Assembly: GCA_043778415.1 (NCBI GenBank)
Contig: JAYWGG010000031.1
Span: forward strand, 1 to 40,964
Direction: 5' to 3'
DNA: 40,964 bases
DNA from: JAYUHK01 sp043778415
Lineage (GTDB): Bacteria > Bacteroidota > Bacteroidia > Chitinophagales > Saprospiraceae
Made by a program: the position numbers and the translations under genes. Position 1 is the stretch's first letter. Each line of letters begins with the position of its first letter. The notes beneath the pieces were generated by a model, which had not been told where the DNA came from, made no database searches, and worked only from the letters and a program-made list of their open reading frames with translations. This document shows, one piece after another, positions 17,298 through 25,231 of the stretch.

Positions 17298-17326
17298 ATT
17301 TTTTTGTAGAAAAAAATTGATTTTCG

Positions 17327-19105
17327 CTATAAAGTCGCCTTAATTCCCGCCAATAACGAGAAGGTATTGAGGCGATCTTTGTTGGGTCCGATGCCACTGC
17401 TCGGACTGATAAACTGTTGTTGATAAGTAGGCTGCACGAACAAACTCCAGCGATTGCTCGCTTTGTACTCGATACCCATTCCTATATCGGCTGTGAAATA
17501 GTGATTTTTTGTCCACATTCCGCTTTCGAGCAAGCCGCCAGGGTCTTTGGTGAGCGGCGCAGTGACTCTGAACGAAGCAAGTGGGTTGCCCAACACGCGG
17601 CGCACGCGGTCGTAGCGAGCTTGCATGACCAAATCTATAGAGCCACCAAAAACGGCAAAAATAGTCCACCGTCCTTTATTTTCGATTTGATAGCGAGCGC
17701 GGACTGGTATTTTTATTTGGTTGAGTTCGATGTCTTTCAGGCTTTCTTGCACATATCCGTCTGTGGTGTTGCCTCTTATTTCGAGCTTTCTTTGTGGTGC
17801 GTATTTTTTGGCTGAATATAAAAATCCAGTTTCAAACTCCCATTTGCCTATATTCTTGGACACTACCATTCCGCCACTGTAGCCGATAGCTCCTTGTGCG
17901 TATGCTTTCTTACTAACGCCAGCGTCTTCGGGCGTTTGCACATAATTCAAATCTACCGAAGATACCATTCCGATGCGCCAAAACGCTGTGTGTTTGTCTT
18001 TTGCCGCCATTGCCAACTCTTTCGTGGCGTAGGTAGTATTTTGGGCTGGTCGCTCTATTTTATCGTTTAAAATCGTGGGCAACTGTGGCATATCATCTAA
18101 CGAAGATGTGCGGGCAATACTTTCTTTTCCACGTTCTACCGTCGGAACGGTAATTGCTTCTGCGGTTGGTATTTGCTTCAAATCCTGTATTGCAACCGTA
18201 TTAGGCAGCTCGGGAGAATTTGTCACAAAATCAGCTTCTTTTTTATTTTCTTCTAACAAATTAGTCTTTTCAGTCGCGTCCGCTCTTGGAGCTTCCTCGC
18301 TTGGTTTGGCTTTTATTTCGGCTCTTTCAGCTTGGTTTGCGTTTTGCGGCGCGCCGTATTGCATCGGCTTTTGAGCGGGCAAAACAGAAGATTTTTGTGC
18401 TGCTTTTTCGTGCTTATACGATTTATTTTCTTCTTTTTGAGAGCGGTATTCGCTACGCGTTGCTGCGGGAGAAGATGTTGATTTTGTATCTAACAATTTA
18501 CCTATTTCGTCCCAGTCTGTTGGCAAAAATCGTGTTGCAGTGAATAAAAACAACATCATCAAAGCCAACTCTACGGCTTTGTAGCGGTATATCAGATGGC
18601 GTAGATTTTGGGCTTCGTCCAAGCGTCGGGAGAGTTGCTGCCATGCGGAAGGCTGGTAGGAAGAAGAATCCGCAGAGCCTACTTTTTTGCGAATAGTTTC
18701 GTCTATGCGGTCGGCAGCTTCGGCGGCTTCGTCGTCCAATCGTTTGGACATAAGCTCCCATGCTCCTGCGGGATAGGCTGCGGAAGTATTTTCTACTGAT
18801 TTTTTTATAAATTCATCAATGTCACTACTTGGATTATTTTCTAATATATTTTTATCCAAAATTTGTGACATCGCCGCCCACGAGCCGACGGGCATTGGTG
18901 GGTGGGTGGTTTCTACTGTTTTTCTGACGAAATCATCTATCTTTTCCTCCGCACTTGGAAGCTCCGAAGTCGGTAACTGCTGGTCGAGCAGTTGCTTCAT
19001 GCGATGCCAGTTGTTGGGCGCAGAGCTCCCTGCACCAACGTCCTCGAGCGATGACTTAATGTGTTTGTCAAAATCAGTAATATGTTGTGGCGTGTTAGGC
19101 TTCAT
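17327..19105 (-). CDS. Predicted dual membrane-spanning anti-sigma / outer-membrane barrel fusion
   Basis: A 592-residue protein with four parts. (1) Residues 12-165 hold four tandem repeats of ~40 residues following the pattern (I/F)D-x-x-(I/V)-(K/R)-x-x-(L/V)...P-x-x-W-x-x-(M/L)-x-x-x-L-D, at about 12-41, 56-84, 96-124 and 134-163. (2) One membrane helix lies at about 174-195 (VELALMMLFLFTATRFL), and there is no signal peptide, so the repeats should be cytoplasmic. (3) A ~175-residue polar linker rich in K, E, P and A (about 200-372) would be periplasmic. (4) Residues about 375-592 are beta-barrel-like (GMVSSVDLNYV, KWEFETGFLYSAKKYA, IKIPVRARYQIE, ending FSLLAGIKATL). Its start overlaps the ECF sigma gene by 11 bases. 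The architecture matches the dual membrane-spanning anti-sigma factors described in Bacteroides. Binding to this sigma factor is inferred. Confidence 0.8.
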   Translation of the reverse strand: MKPNTPQHITDFDKHIKSSLEDVGAGSSAPNNWHRMKQLLDQQLPTSELPSAEEKIDDFVRKTVETTHPPMPVGSWAAMSQILDKNILENNPSSDIDEFIKKSVENTSAAYPAGAWELMSKRLDDEAAEAADRIDETIRKKVGSADSSSYQPSAWQQLSRRLDEAQNLRHLIYRYKAVELALMMLFLFTATRFLPTDWDEIGKLLDTKSTSSPAATRSEYRSQKEENKSYKHEKAAQKSSVLPAQKPMQYGAPQNANQAERAEIKAKPSEEAPRADATEKTNLLEENKKEADFVTNSPELPNTVAIQDLKQIPTAEAITVPTVERGKESIARTSSLDDMPQLPTILNDKIERPAQNTTYATKELAMAAKDKHTAFWRIGMVSSVDLNYVQTPEDAGVSKKAYAQGAIGYSGGMVVSKNIGKWEFETGFLYSAKKYAPQRKLEIRGNTTDGYVQESLKDIELNQIKIPVRARYQIENKGRWTIFAVFGGSIDLVMQARYDRVRRVLGNPLASFRVTAPLTKDPGGLLESGMWTKNHYFTADIGMGIEYKASNRWSLFVQPTYQQQFISPSSGIGPNKDRLNTFSLLAGIKATL

Positions 19106-19661
19106 ATAATGTGTGGTCGTTTCCTAATAGTATTTCTTTTAGCTTTGTGCGAGCTTTTACCAAATTGGAGCGGGACGTGCTTTCTGTGATTCCCAACTCC
19201 TCTCCAATTTCTCGATGCGACAGACCTTCGATAACGTACAGATTAAAGACCGCTCGATATGCCAACGAAAGTTTTTGTATCGCCGCCATAATTTCTTGCT
19301 CCGAACATTGGCTGACTGCGTCTGCGTCTGAACTGCTCAAGTCATAAGCGTGGTCAATGTCATCGGTACGGTAGCGTACATTTTTTCGATAATAATCTAT
19401 CGAAGTATTGACCATAATGCGGCGTATCCAAGCCGAAATCGAAGTACCTACCTGATACTTCGAGATGTTTTTGAACACTTTCAGAAATCCCTCGTGAAGA
19501 ATATCCATTGCGTCATCTTGCGTGTTGGCGTAGCGCAGGCACACGCCCATCATCTTACTGTAGTGGTCTTCATACAGTTTTTGTTGCGCCCAACGCTCAT
19601 TTCTTACGCAGGCGACAATCAAGGGTTCTTCATCAAACTGCAGTTGTAGAGCAACGTCCAT
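19095..19661 (-). CDS. ECF-type RNA polymerase sigma factor
   Basis: A 188-residue sigma-70 family regulator of the extracytoplasmic-function type. Region 2 spans about 20-90 (YEDHYSKMMGVCLRYANTQ, DAMDILHEGFLKVFKNISKY, ISAWIRRIMVNTSIDYYRK), covering core binding and -10 recognition. Region 4 spans about 125-180 (LSLAYRAVFNLYVIEGLSHREI, GITESTSRSNLVKARTKLKEIL), the helix-turn-helix for the -35 element. A ~30-residue acidic linker joins them. The 11-base overlap with the downstream membrane-spanning gene signals translational coupling, the usual sigma/anti-sigma arrangement. The regulon cannot be read from this window. Confidence 0.95.
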   Translation of the reverse strand: MDVALQLQFDEEPLIVACVRNERWAQQKLYEDHYSKMMGVCLRYANTQDDAMDILHEGFLKVFKNISKYQVGTSISAWIRRIMVNTSIDYYRKNVRYRTDDIDHAYDLSSSDADAVSQCSEQEIMAAIQKLSLAYRAVFNLYVIEGLSHREIGEELGITESTSRSNLVKARTKLKEILLGNDHTLYEA

Positions 19662-19760
19662 CTGCTTTTCTTTTTGTTATAAAATTTAAGGTTAGCTTTG
19701 TTTAGATAACAACAACGAACCAAAGTACTTTATTGCTGCCTCGCTTTTGAAAAAAAACTA

Positions 19761-19784
19761 TTTTTTATTTTAGACGCTTTCTTA
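19761..19784. repeat. Possible end-fragment of the dispersed hairpin element
   Basis: TTATTTTAGACGCTTTCTT closely resembles the end TTATTTTAGACGCATTCCT seen in the short copy at 4993-5033 and the related ends at 34240 and 38368. The rest of the element is not recognisable nearby. It may be a decayed remnant or chance similarity in AT-rich DNA. Confidence 0.25.
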
Positions 19785-19791
19785 CTATTTC

Positions 19792-20106
19792 ATGTTACGC
19801 AGAAACATTATTTTACTAAAATTTCAGGCAGCATTTTATTAGCTATTACTGTCTTTTCAGACGTGCCTTGTAGAAATTCAAGTTTTTGCAAAAATATCGT
19901 CTGGCGAGGCGAAAACTGTTTGAGTCTGGCGAAGCCGACGAGTATTTTTCGCGCGCCGACGGGATTTTTAAGCACAAACTTTAGAATTTATACAGAGCAC
20001 TTAATTTTTTTGGTTACTTTTTTCATCAAGGAAAAAAGTGACAAGGATAGGAAAATTACCACAAAATCAAGCCCAAATGAACCAATTTAAAATTCCTGCG
20101 TAACAT
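19792..20106. repeat. 315-bp noncoding segment bounded by an 11-bp perfect inverted repeat (MITE-like)
   Basis: ATGTTACGCAG at 19792-19802 is repeated exactly in inverted form at 20096-20106. TTACTA occurs four bases outside the left arm (19782-19787) and three bases outside the right arm (20110-20115), which could be a degenerate target duplication. Inside are two more hairpins: a GCGAAAA...TTTTTCGC pair around 19908-19952, and GTTACTTTTTTC / GAAAAAAGTGAC at about 20012-20041. I see no convincing gene in it. It fills most of the gap between the sigma-factor gene and tgt and resembles a miniature mobile element. Confidence 0.4.
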
Positions 20107-20112
20107 AAGTTA

Positions 20113-21243
20113 CTACAATCTTCGCTGGACTCGCTCGACCATCTCGGCTTTCCAAACCGAAAAATCTCCGAGCAAAATATGTCGTCGAGCTTCGCCGACA
20201 AGCCATAGATAAAAACTTAAATTTTGTAATGTCGCAATTTGCATCGCCAATAGTTCGCCGCAATGAAACAAGTGTCGGAGATACGCTTTGGTATAAAATC
20301 GGCTGGATTCGGCGGGACTTTCGGCATCAATGGGCGTAAAATCGTCCTTCCATTTGGCACTTTTGATACTCACTATGCCGTGCCGAGTGTAGAGTAAGCC
20401 GTGCCGCGCGTTGCGCGAAGGCAGCACGCAATCAAACATATCTACTCCGAGCGCAATACATTCCAAAATATTGGCGGGCGTGCCGACTCCCATCAGATAG
20501 CGAGGCTTGTCGGTCGGTAGGATTCTGCATACCCAATCCGTCACGCGGTACATTTCTTCGGCTGGTTCGCCTACCGAAAGCCCGCCGATGGCGTTTGCGG
20601 CGCGTCCGAAATTAGCGATAGTTTCGGCGGACTCTCGGCGGAGGTCGCTGTAAGTGCTGCCCTGCACGATGGGCAGCAGCGTTTGTTCGTAGCCATAGTG
20701 ACCTTCGGTGGTGTCCATATACTTGCAGCAACGCTCGAGCCAACGGTGGGTGAGTTGCATGGATTTTTTGGCATATTGATAGTCACACGGATAGGGGGTA
20801 CATTCATCGAAAGCCATCACGAAATCTGCACCGATGACGCGCTGAATTTCCATCGCTTTTTCGGGCGAAAAAAAATGTTTTGAGCCGTCAATATGCGACT
20901 GAAACGTAACGCCTTCCTCCGTGATTTTGCGCCGATGGCTCAAAGAATAGACTTGATAGCCGCCACTGTCGGTGAGCAAAGGACGCGACCAGCCGTTGAA
21001 ACCGTGCAAGCCACCTGCTTTTTGTAGAATATCAGTTCCCGGACGCAAGTACAAGTGGTAAGTGTTGCCGAGAATAATCTGCGCATTTATCTGACGCTCC
21101 AGTTCGGATTGGTGGACGGCTTTGACTGTACCTGCGGTGCCGACGGGCATAAAAATAGGGGTCTGAATCGTGCCGTGTGCCGTTTCGATTTCGCCTGCTC
21201 GAGCGTTGCTTTGTGGGTCGGTATGTAGTAGATTAAATTTCAA
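20113..21243 (-). CDS. tgt: tRNA-guanine transglycosylase (Tgt) lacking the zinc-site residues
   Basis: A 376-residue TIM-barrel enzyme that swaps guanine-34 for the queuosine precursor preQ1 in tRNAs with GUN anticodons. Catalytic residues are present: D92 in LLTDSGGYQVYSL, D146 in FVMAFDECTPYP, the GGLSVGEP loop, and the nucleophile D271 in MFDCVLPSRNARHG. The canonical zinc site (C-x-C-x-x-C plus a later H) is absent. The aligned segment reads PIDAESPAESSRFYTKAYLR, putting S309, A311 and S314 in place of the three cysteines, and TLQNLSFYL puts Q340 in place of the histidine. Everything else is full length, so this looks like a structural variant rather than a pseudogene. The stop codon touches the edge of the MITE-like segment downstream. 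Confidence 0.93.
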   Translation of the reverse strand: MKFNLLHTDPQSNARAGEIETAHGTIQTPIFMPVGTAGTVKAVHQSELERQINAQIILGNTYHLYLRPGTDILQKAGGLHGFNGWSRPLLTDSGGYQVYSLSHRRKITEEGVTFQSHIDGSKHFFSPEKAMEIQRVIGADFVMAFDECTPYPCDYQYAKKSMQLTHRWLERCCKYMDTTEGHYGYEQTLLPIVQGSTYSDLRRESAETIANFGRAANAIGGLSVGEPAEEMYRVTDWVCRILPTDKPRYLMGVGTPANILECIALGVDMFDCVLPSRNARHGLLYTRHGIVSIKSAKWKDDFTPIDAESPAESSRFYTKAYLRHLFHCGELLAMQIATLQNLSFYLWLVGEARRHILLGDFSVWKAEMVERVQRRL

Positions 21244-21264
21244 AATTGTATTTTATTTCGACTG

Positions 21265-21272
21265 CAAAGGTA
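21265..21272 (-). promoter_or_regulatory. -7 promoter element TACCTTTG for tgt
   Basis: The complement of 21265-21272 reads TACCTTTG, a TAnnTTTG match 21 bases ahead of the tgt ATG. The -33 position would fall inside the terminator hairpin of the gene upstream (21281-21310), so no separate -33 element can be recognised. Confidence 0.45.
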
Positions 21273-21280
21273 CAAAAAAA

Positions 21281-21310
21281 TGGGATAGAACATTTTACTG
21301 CTCTATCCCA
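21281..21310 (-). terminator. Intrinsic terminator after the Omp28-like T9SS protein gene
   Basis: TGGGATAGA (21281-21289) pairs with TCTATCCCA (21302-21310) around a 12-base loop. It is flanked by T runs on the right of both strands. On the minus strand it ends the transcript of the gene whose stop is at 21336. Confidence 0.75.
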
Positions 21311-21335
21311 CTTTTTTATTTACGAATAAAAAAAA

Positions 21336-23336
21336 TTACTTAATTACTGTTAGTTTTTGAGCGACTTCACCGATGTTGGTACGGATTTTTACGATGTAAA
21401 GACCCGCTGCCGGAGCTTCCCAAGTAAGGCTGTGAGCGCCGCTTGCAAAATTCACATTGTCGCGAATAGTCTGGACTAACTTGCCCGCTACGTCAAAAAT
21501 CTGCACACTGACTGGCGTACTCTCCGCCAACACGAGGTCGATATTTACGACATCGCTTGTCGGATTCGGATACATAGAAACTTTACCTTCCAACTGCCCT
21601 GCATCTACCGTTCCTGTCGGAGATTGGATATTGATGTTGTCAATATAAAGGTTGTTTCCGAAGGCAGAAGTACATTTGAAACGCACATTCACACCCGTTT
21701 TGCCGTCCAATGCGGCTACTATCACGCTGTCTTGTCTCCATTGCGTAGCTTTCGGAAAGAAAAAAGCCGTTTGGGCTGCTGTTGTTTTCAAGGCTGCACC
21801 TGCTTTGTTCCAAACGGTCGTCCACGTAGCTCCGCAATCCAACGAATACTGGACTTCAAGTTTGTCGTTTTCTGTTCCGTATTGCGCGTAGGCGTGTTGG
21901 AATTTAATTTTTGTGCCTACAGAATTGGTCAAGTCAATTTTGTCAAAAATCAACTCTACGGGATTTTCTTCGGCGCGCATATTAAAGAAAAGTGCTTGAA
22001 TAGACTTGTTGGAAGTACCAAAACCACCGATTTGGTCAGTAATAGTGGTTGCTCCTTGAGCTACGAACCACGCTTTGTCCACGACGCGCATGAAAGTAGG
22101 ATCGCCTTTTACGATGATGGCTTTGGAAGGTACGCCTGTTTCGACAGTCGTAGTTTCAAAATTTTCTACAGCTTTTATTCCTACATTTACATTAGAGTAG
22201 GCAAGCGTGTTTTCGTCTATCGGTAAGCTATTGGAAGCGTTTACATCGCGCAATCCATTGACTTTGAACAACTGATAGACGATGGTGCCGGCTCCGATGG
22301 GAACATTAATTTGCGGAAAAGCAACTACTTGCGCAGCATTGGGAGCAAGCGTCCCAGTCCACGTTTGTTTGACTGGTGCAGCACCGTTTACAGAATATCC
22401 AACCTCGAAAGAGGTCACAGTGTTTGTACCCAAATTAGTGATTCCTACTTGTGGCGTAAGCGCGTAGTCGCAGTTTGATGCGTTGGGAATAGTGACGGAC
22501 TCCATAGCTACATCTCCGAAGGCACCACCCGTTGGGAGTGCTTGCTCGGTGCTGAGTCCCGCCTGCCATACTTGTTGGGTATTTTTACTTTGCGCAAAAG
22601 CCGCTATCGCAATTTGGTCATAGCGATAGATGTATGTTGGCGTAAAGACTTTGAAAGTGAAGGTCAAAGACGCGCCCGGCTGGATAGCTCCTGCTACTTT
22701 TGTTCCGTTGGCATTTGGGATCATCTTGCGCATTACGTTGAAAAAATCAGTTTCGCCGTTGTTTCCGGGAGCTTCATCGAAATTAATTTCAGTTTCGCCC
22801 ATCACGACGTGCAGCACCATTGCTGTATCTTGAAAAACGGTAGTTGTTTCGTTTTTGATAGTACAAGTGATGGTAGTAGTGTCCAAAGTGTTGCTCAAAG
22901 AGTGCGTGAGCGCAATAGAAAGCGGCGTAGTGAGAGCGGCGGCGAAGTCAATCACGTCTTGATTGAAGCCATAAGGACCTCCTGCGTAAGTAGCTGACCA
23001 TGTACCAGCTCCATTAGCATAGGCAGTGTCGGGCAACTCGCCATTTATCCAAGCCGTTGGTACGCCATCCAAACTGTAGTACGCTCCTCTCGTGGCTACT
23101 TCGGTTGGGTTTTGCTTGTTCATGGGGTCGAAACCCGGAAACCAAGCCTGATATTTGATAGGCACGACGGTAGCGGCGTTGGCATCTAAAAGTGCCTTGA
23201 AGCCGGGATTTTGAGAGGCGCAAGGGGCGCAAGAAGCGTTGGTAAATTCTTCGATGAGAATTTTTTTTGCTACTTGTGCCGTAGTGTTTTGGGACAAAAT
23301 CAATAGGCTAAAAAAAGCAAGTACGATTTGTTTCAT
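21336..23336 (-). CDS. Omp28-like secreted protein with thioredoxin-like head and T9SS sorting domain
   Basis: A 666-residue exported protein. The ATG complementary to 23334-23336 is chosen because it gives a signal peptide (MKQIVLAFFSLLILSQNTTAQ); the longer frame adds an unlikely N-terminus. Residues about 24-130 form a thioredoxin-like domain with a C-A-P-C pair (C36/C39 in EEFTNASCAPCASQNPG) and the cis-proline-like stretch DGVPTAWING, typical of Omp28-related proteins. The middle has immunoglobulin-like and jelly-roll-like beta regions (VGITNLGTNTVTSFEVGYSV; FKCTSAFGNNLYIDNINI). The last ~75 residues are a T9SS type A sorting domain (MYPNPTSDVVNIDL ... AAGLYIVKI). It should cross the outer membrane by type IX secretion and be processed at the cell surface. 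Confidence 0.9.
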   Translation of the reverse strand: MKQIVLAFFSLLILSQNTTAQVAKKILIEEFTNASCAPCASQNPGFKALLDANAATVVPIKYQAWFPGFDPMNKQNPTEVATRGAYYSLDGVPTAWINGELPDTAYANGAGTWSATYAGGPYGFNQDVIDFAAALTTPLSIALTHSLSNTLDTTTITCTIKNETTTVFQDTAMVLHVVMGETEINFDEAPGNNGETDFFNVMRKMIPNANGTKVAGAIQPGASLTFTFKVFTPTYIYRYDQIAIAAFAQSKNTQQVWQAGLSTEQALPTGGAFGDVAMESVTIPNASNCDYALTPQVGITNLGTNTVTSFEVGYSVNGAAPVKQTWTGTLAPNAAQVVAFPQINVPIGAGTIVYQLFKVNGLRDVNASNSLPIDENTLAYSNVNVGIKAVENFETTTVETGVPSKAIIVKGDPTFMRVVDKAWFVAQGATTITDQIGGFGTSNKSIQALFFNMRAEENPVELIFDKIDLTNSVGTKIKFQHAYAQYGTENDKLEVQYSLDCGATWTTVWNKAGAALKTTAAQTAFFFPKATQWRQDSVIVAALDGKTGVNVRFKCTSAFGNNLYIDNINIQSPTGTVDAGQLEGKVSMYPNPTSDVVNIDLVLAESTPVSVQIFDVAGKLVQTIRDNVNFASGAHSLTWEAPAAGLYIVKIRTNIGEVAQKLTVIK

Positions 23337-23377
23337 AATAAACTTTGTAATTGTGTGTTTAAAAAATGTAATAATAA

Positions 23378-23405
23378 CGGCAAACAAACTATTGTTTGTT
23401 TGCCG
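23378..23405. promoter_or_regulatory. Perfect 12-bp hairpin in the divergent intergenic region
   Basis: CGGCAAACAAAC (23378-23389) and its exact complement (23394-23405) are separated by TATT. It lies 42 bases upstream of the Omp28-like gene on the minus strand and 125 bases upstream of the DUF6702 gene on the plus strand. It is not followed by a clear U-tract in either useful direction, so it is more likely an operator or 5'-leader structure than a terminator. Confidence 0.4.
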
Positions 23406-23529
23406 GGCGTAAATATAAAGTTATATTTATCAACTTAAATACTTTTTTCGACGAATATTTGTACTTATTTTTGGATTTTTATACTAAACAGCCCAAAATT
23501 ATGCTAAACTAAAAAAAATTACATACAAA

Positions 23530-24063
23530 ATGAAAAATTTATACCTTTATATATGTGCAGCTCTATTTTTGTTGCTGCTTGCTCCCTGCTCGTTGGAGGC
23601 GGCATGGCGGCATCTGTTTCATGTCAGCACTTTTGATATGAATTATAAGGCTTCGCACAAGACCTTGCAGATAACGGGGCATATTTTTATTGATGATTTG
23701 GAAAGTGCTTTTCAGCGGCGCGGCGTGGCTCGCCCGCTTCGGATAGGTACGCAACGAGAAGACGCGCAGACCAACGAACTAATCACCAATTATCTGAAAG
23801 AAACAATGACTTTGGTAGCCAACGACCAGACGCTCCGAATCAATTATTTGGGGAAAGAAAACTCGGAGGATATGGCGGCAATCTGGGTTTTTATGGAAGT
23901 AAGCAATGTGACAGCACCCGTCAAAAAATTTTCGGTAAAAAACTCGCTGCTGACCGAAGTGTTTGAGGACCAAAAAAATATTATCAATCTTCAAATATCC
24001 GACCGACAAAAAGGCTCTTTTTTGTTGAGCCGTTACCAGATAGAGGACAGCGTAGTTTTTTGA
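23530..24063 (+). CDS. DUF6702 family secreted protein
   Basis: A 177-residue protein with a signal peptide (MKNLYLYICAALFLLLLAPCSLEA). HLFHVSTFDMNYKASHKTL then leads into TGHIFIDDLESAF, the H-x-(F/Y)-x-x-S-x-x-x-(M/I)-x-(Y/H) and D-D-L-E pattern of DUF6702 proteins of Bacteroidota. The end KNIINLQISDRQKGSFLL is also characteristic. Related proteins sit near zinc-metallopeptidase genes in some genomes, but no such gene is here. The function is unknown; location is periplasm or outer surface. Confidence 0.8.
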   Translation: MKNLYLYICAALFLLLLAPCSLEAAWRHLFHVSTFDMNYKASHKTLQITGHIFIDDLESAFQRRGVARPLRIGTQREDAQTNELITNYLKETMTLVANDQTLRINYLGKENSEDMAAIWVFMEVSNVTAPVKKFSVKNSLLTEVFEDQKNIINLQISDRQKGSFLLSRYQIEDSVVF

Positions 24064-24255
24064 GCAAAAAGTATGAAAACATAGCTTTTTTAATGTGTTT
24101 TGGGGTGCTGTGTTAAATATTTGTAAAGTAGCGTGACTTACGTTTTTTCTTTTCGTATAAATTATTAAATAAAATTTTAAATTTTCTTTTTAGTTTAGAA
24201 AATTAGTTTTAATTTTAGACCGACGAAAAAATAAACACATTTTAAACCTATTTTT

Positions 24256-25140
24256 ATGAAGCCTTACTTGATTAGTTTTCTCATCCTCTGCGGGTGGGCG
24301 GTTCCGAGTCGCTACATTTACGTCTGCAAAATCAAACACAACTGCTACGAACAACCCGCCGCCGCTCCCGCCGCCGAGATGCGGGCTAAAAGCCTGACCC
24401 TCAAAAACGGAGATAGCACCGTGCTGGCTGGCTACGAGCAGTTCGCTTTTGCCGACAAAATGACCAAGCCGAACTTGAGTCCCGACAACAGCGATTTTCT
24501 CGCCAAAACCGCCGCTTACCTCAAAGCACACCCCGACAAAAACCTGACCGTGACGGGCTATTATCTCAACAGCGAAGAAGGAATGAAATCCGGATTCTAC
24601 GAAAATCTCGGTTTGGCGCGCGCCGCCGAACTTCGCTCGCAGTTGGTAGCAATGGGAATCCCCGAAAATCGAATCTCTTTGGACTCCGGAAAAGTCAATG
24701 ACTCCAAGCTGTCCGCACCTGCTTCGTTCAGTATCGTCCGCAGCCAAACTGCGTCGAACAATACGGCGACTCCGCAGCTTGCTACCTCGCAGTTTAGCTT
24801 TTCGGACATGACTTTTTCGGACGCTAACTTTGCATCTGGCTCGGACATATTCCAGCCGGGCGAGCAGTTCAAAATCTACTCGGACTCATTGGTTGGTTTT
24901 TGCAAACGCACGCCGCCACAAAAATTGACCATCACGGGGCATACAGACAGCGACGGCAGCGATGCCGAAAACAACAGTCTTGGCTTGCGACGCGCAAAAG
25001 CAGTCCGAAAATATCTCGAAAGTAAAGGTATCAAAGTGAAAACAGATACCGCCACAGACGGCGAGCGCAGCCCAATGGCAAGCAACGACGATGCCGACGG
25101 CAAGGCAAAAAACCGCCGTGTAAATATCAAAATTAATTAA
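24256..25140 (+). CDS. Membrane-anchored protein with two OmpA-like domains
   Basis: A 294-residue protein with a short hydrophobic N-terminus (MKPYLISFLILCGWAV) followed by a cysteine-containing juncture (YVCKIKHNCYE), a pattern I associate with Bacteroidota OmpA proteins anchored in a membrane. Residues about 60-150 form a first, degenerate OmpA-like domain (FLAKTAAYLKAHPDKNLTVTGYY, LGLARAAELRSQL). Residues about 180-294 form a canonical one (FKIYSDSLVGF, KLTITGHTDSDGS, LGLRRAKAVRKYLESKGIK, KNRRVNIKIN). The second should bind peptidoglycan; the first may have lost binding. It is followed after 91 bases by a membrane protein with a helix-hairpin-helix end, probably the same transcript. Confidence 0.85.
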   Translation: MKPYLISFLILCGWAVPSRYIYVCKIKHNCYEQPAAAPAAEMRAKSLTLKNGDSTVLAGYEQFAFADKMTKPNLSPDNSDFLAKTAAYLKAHPDKNLTVTGYYLNSEEGMKSGFYENLGLARAAELRSQLVAMGIPENRISLDSGKVNDSKLSAPASFSIVRSQTASNNTATPQLATSQFSFSDMTFSDANFASGSDIFQPGEQFKIYSDSLVGFCKRTPPQKLTITGHTDSDGSDAENNSLGLRRAKAVRKYLESKGIKVKTDTATDGERSPMASNDDADGKAKNRRVNIKIN

Positions 25141-25231
25141 TCATTCATCTTTTTTTTCAATAACTCGGTGTCTTTTTTTTTCATTTTTTTATCCTAAAAA
25201 AAGATACTAAATAAATAAAACACAACTGACT

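Noticed and set aside
19863..20090. Possible 75-residue plus-strand gene between the sigma factor and tgt
   Set aside because: Its composition is not protein-like, it has no promoter or recognisable domain, and it lies inside the MITE-like segment made of hairpins.
21336..23336. Thiol-disulphide oxidoreductase as the main function
   Set aside because: A C-A-P-C pair is present in the thioredoxin-like head, but the Omp28-like context, length and T9SS domain fit a secreted surface protein. Redox activity is unproven.
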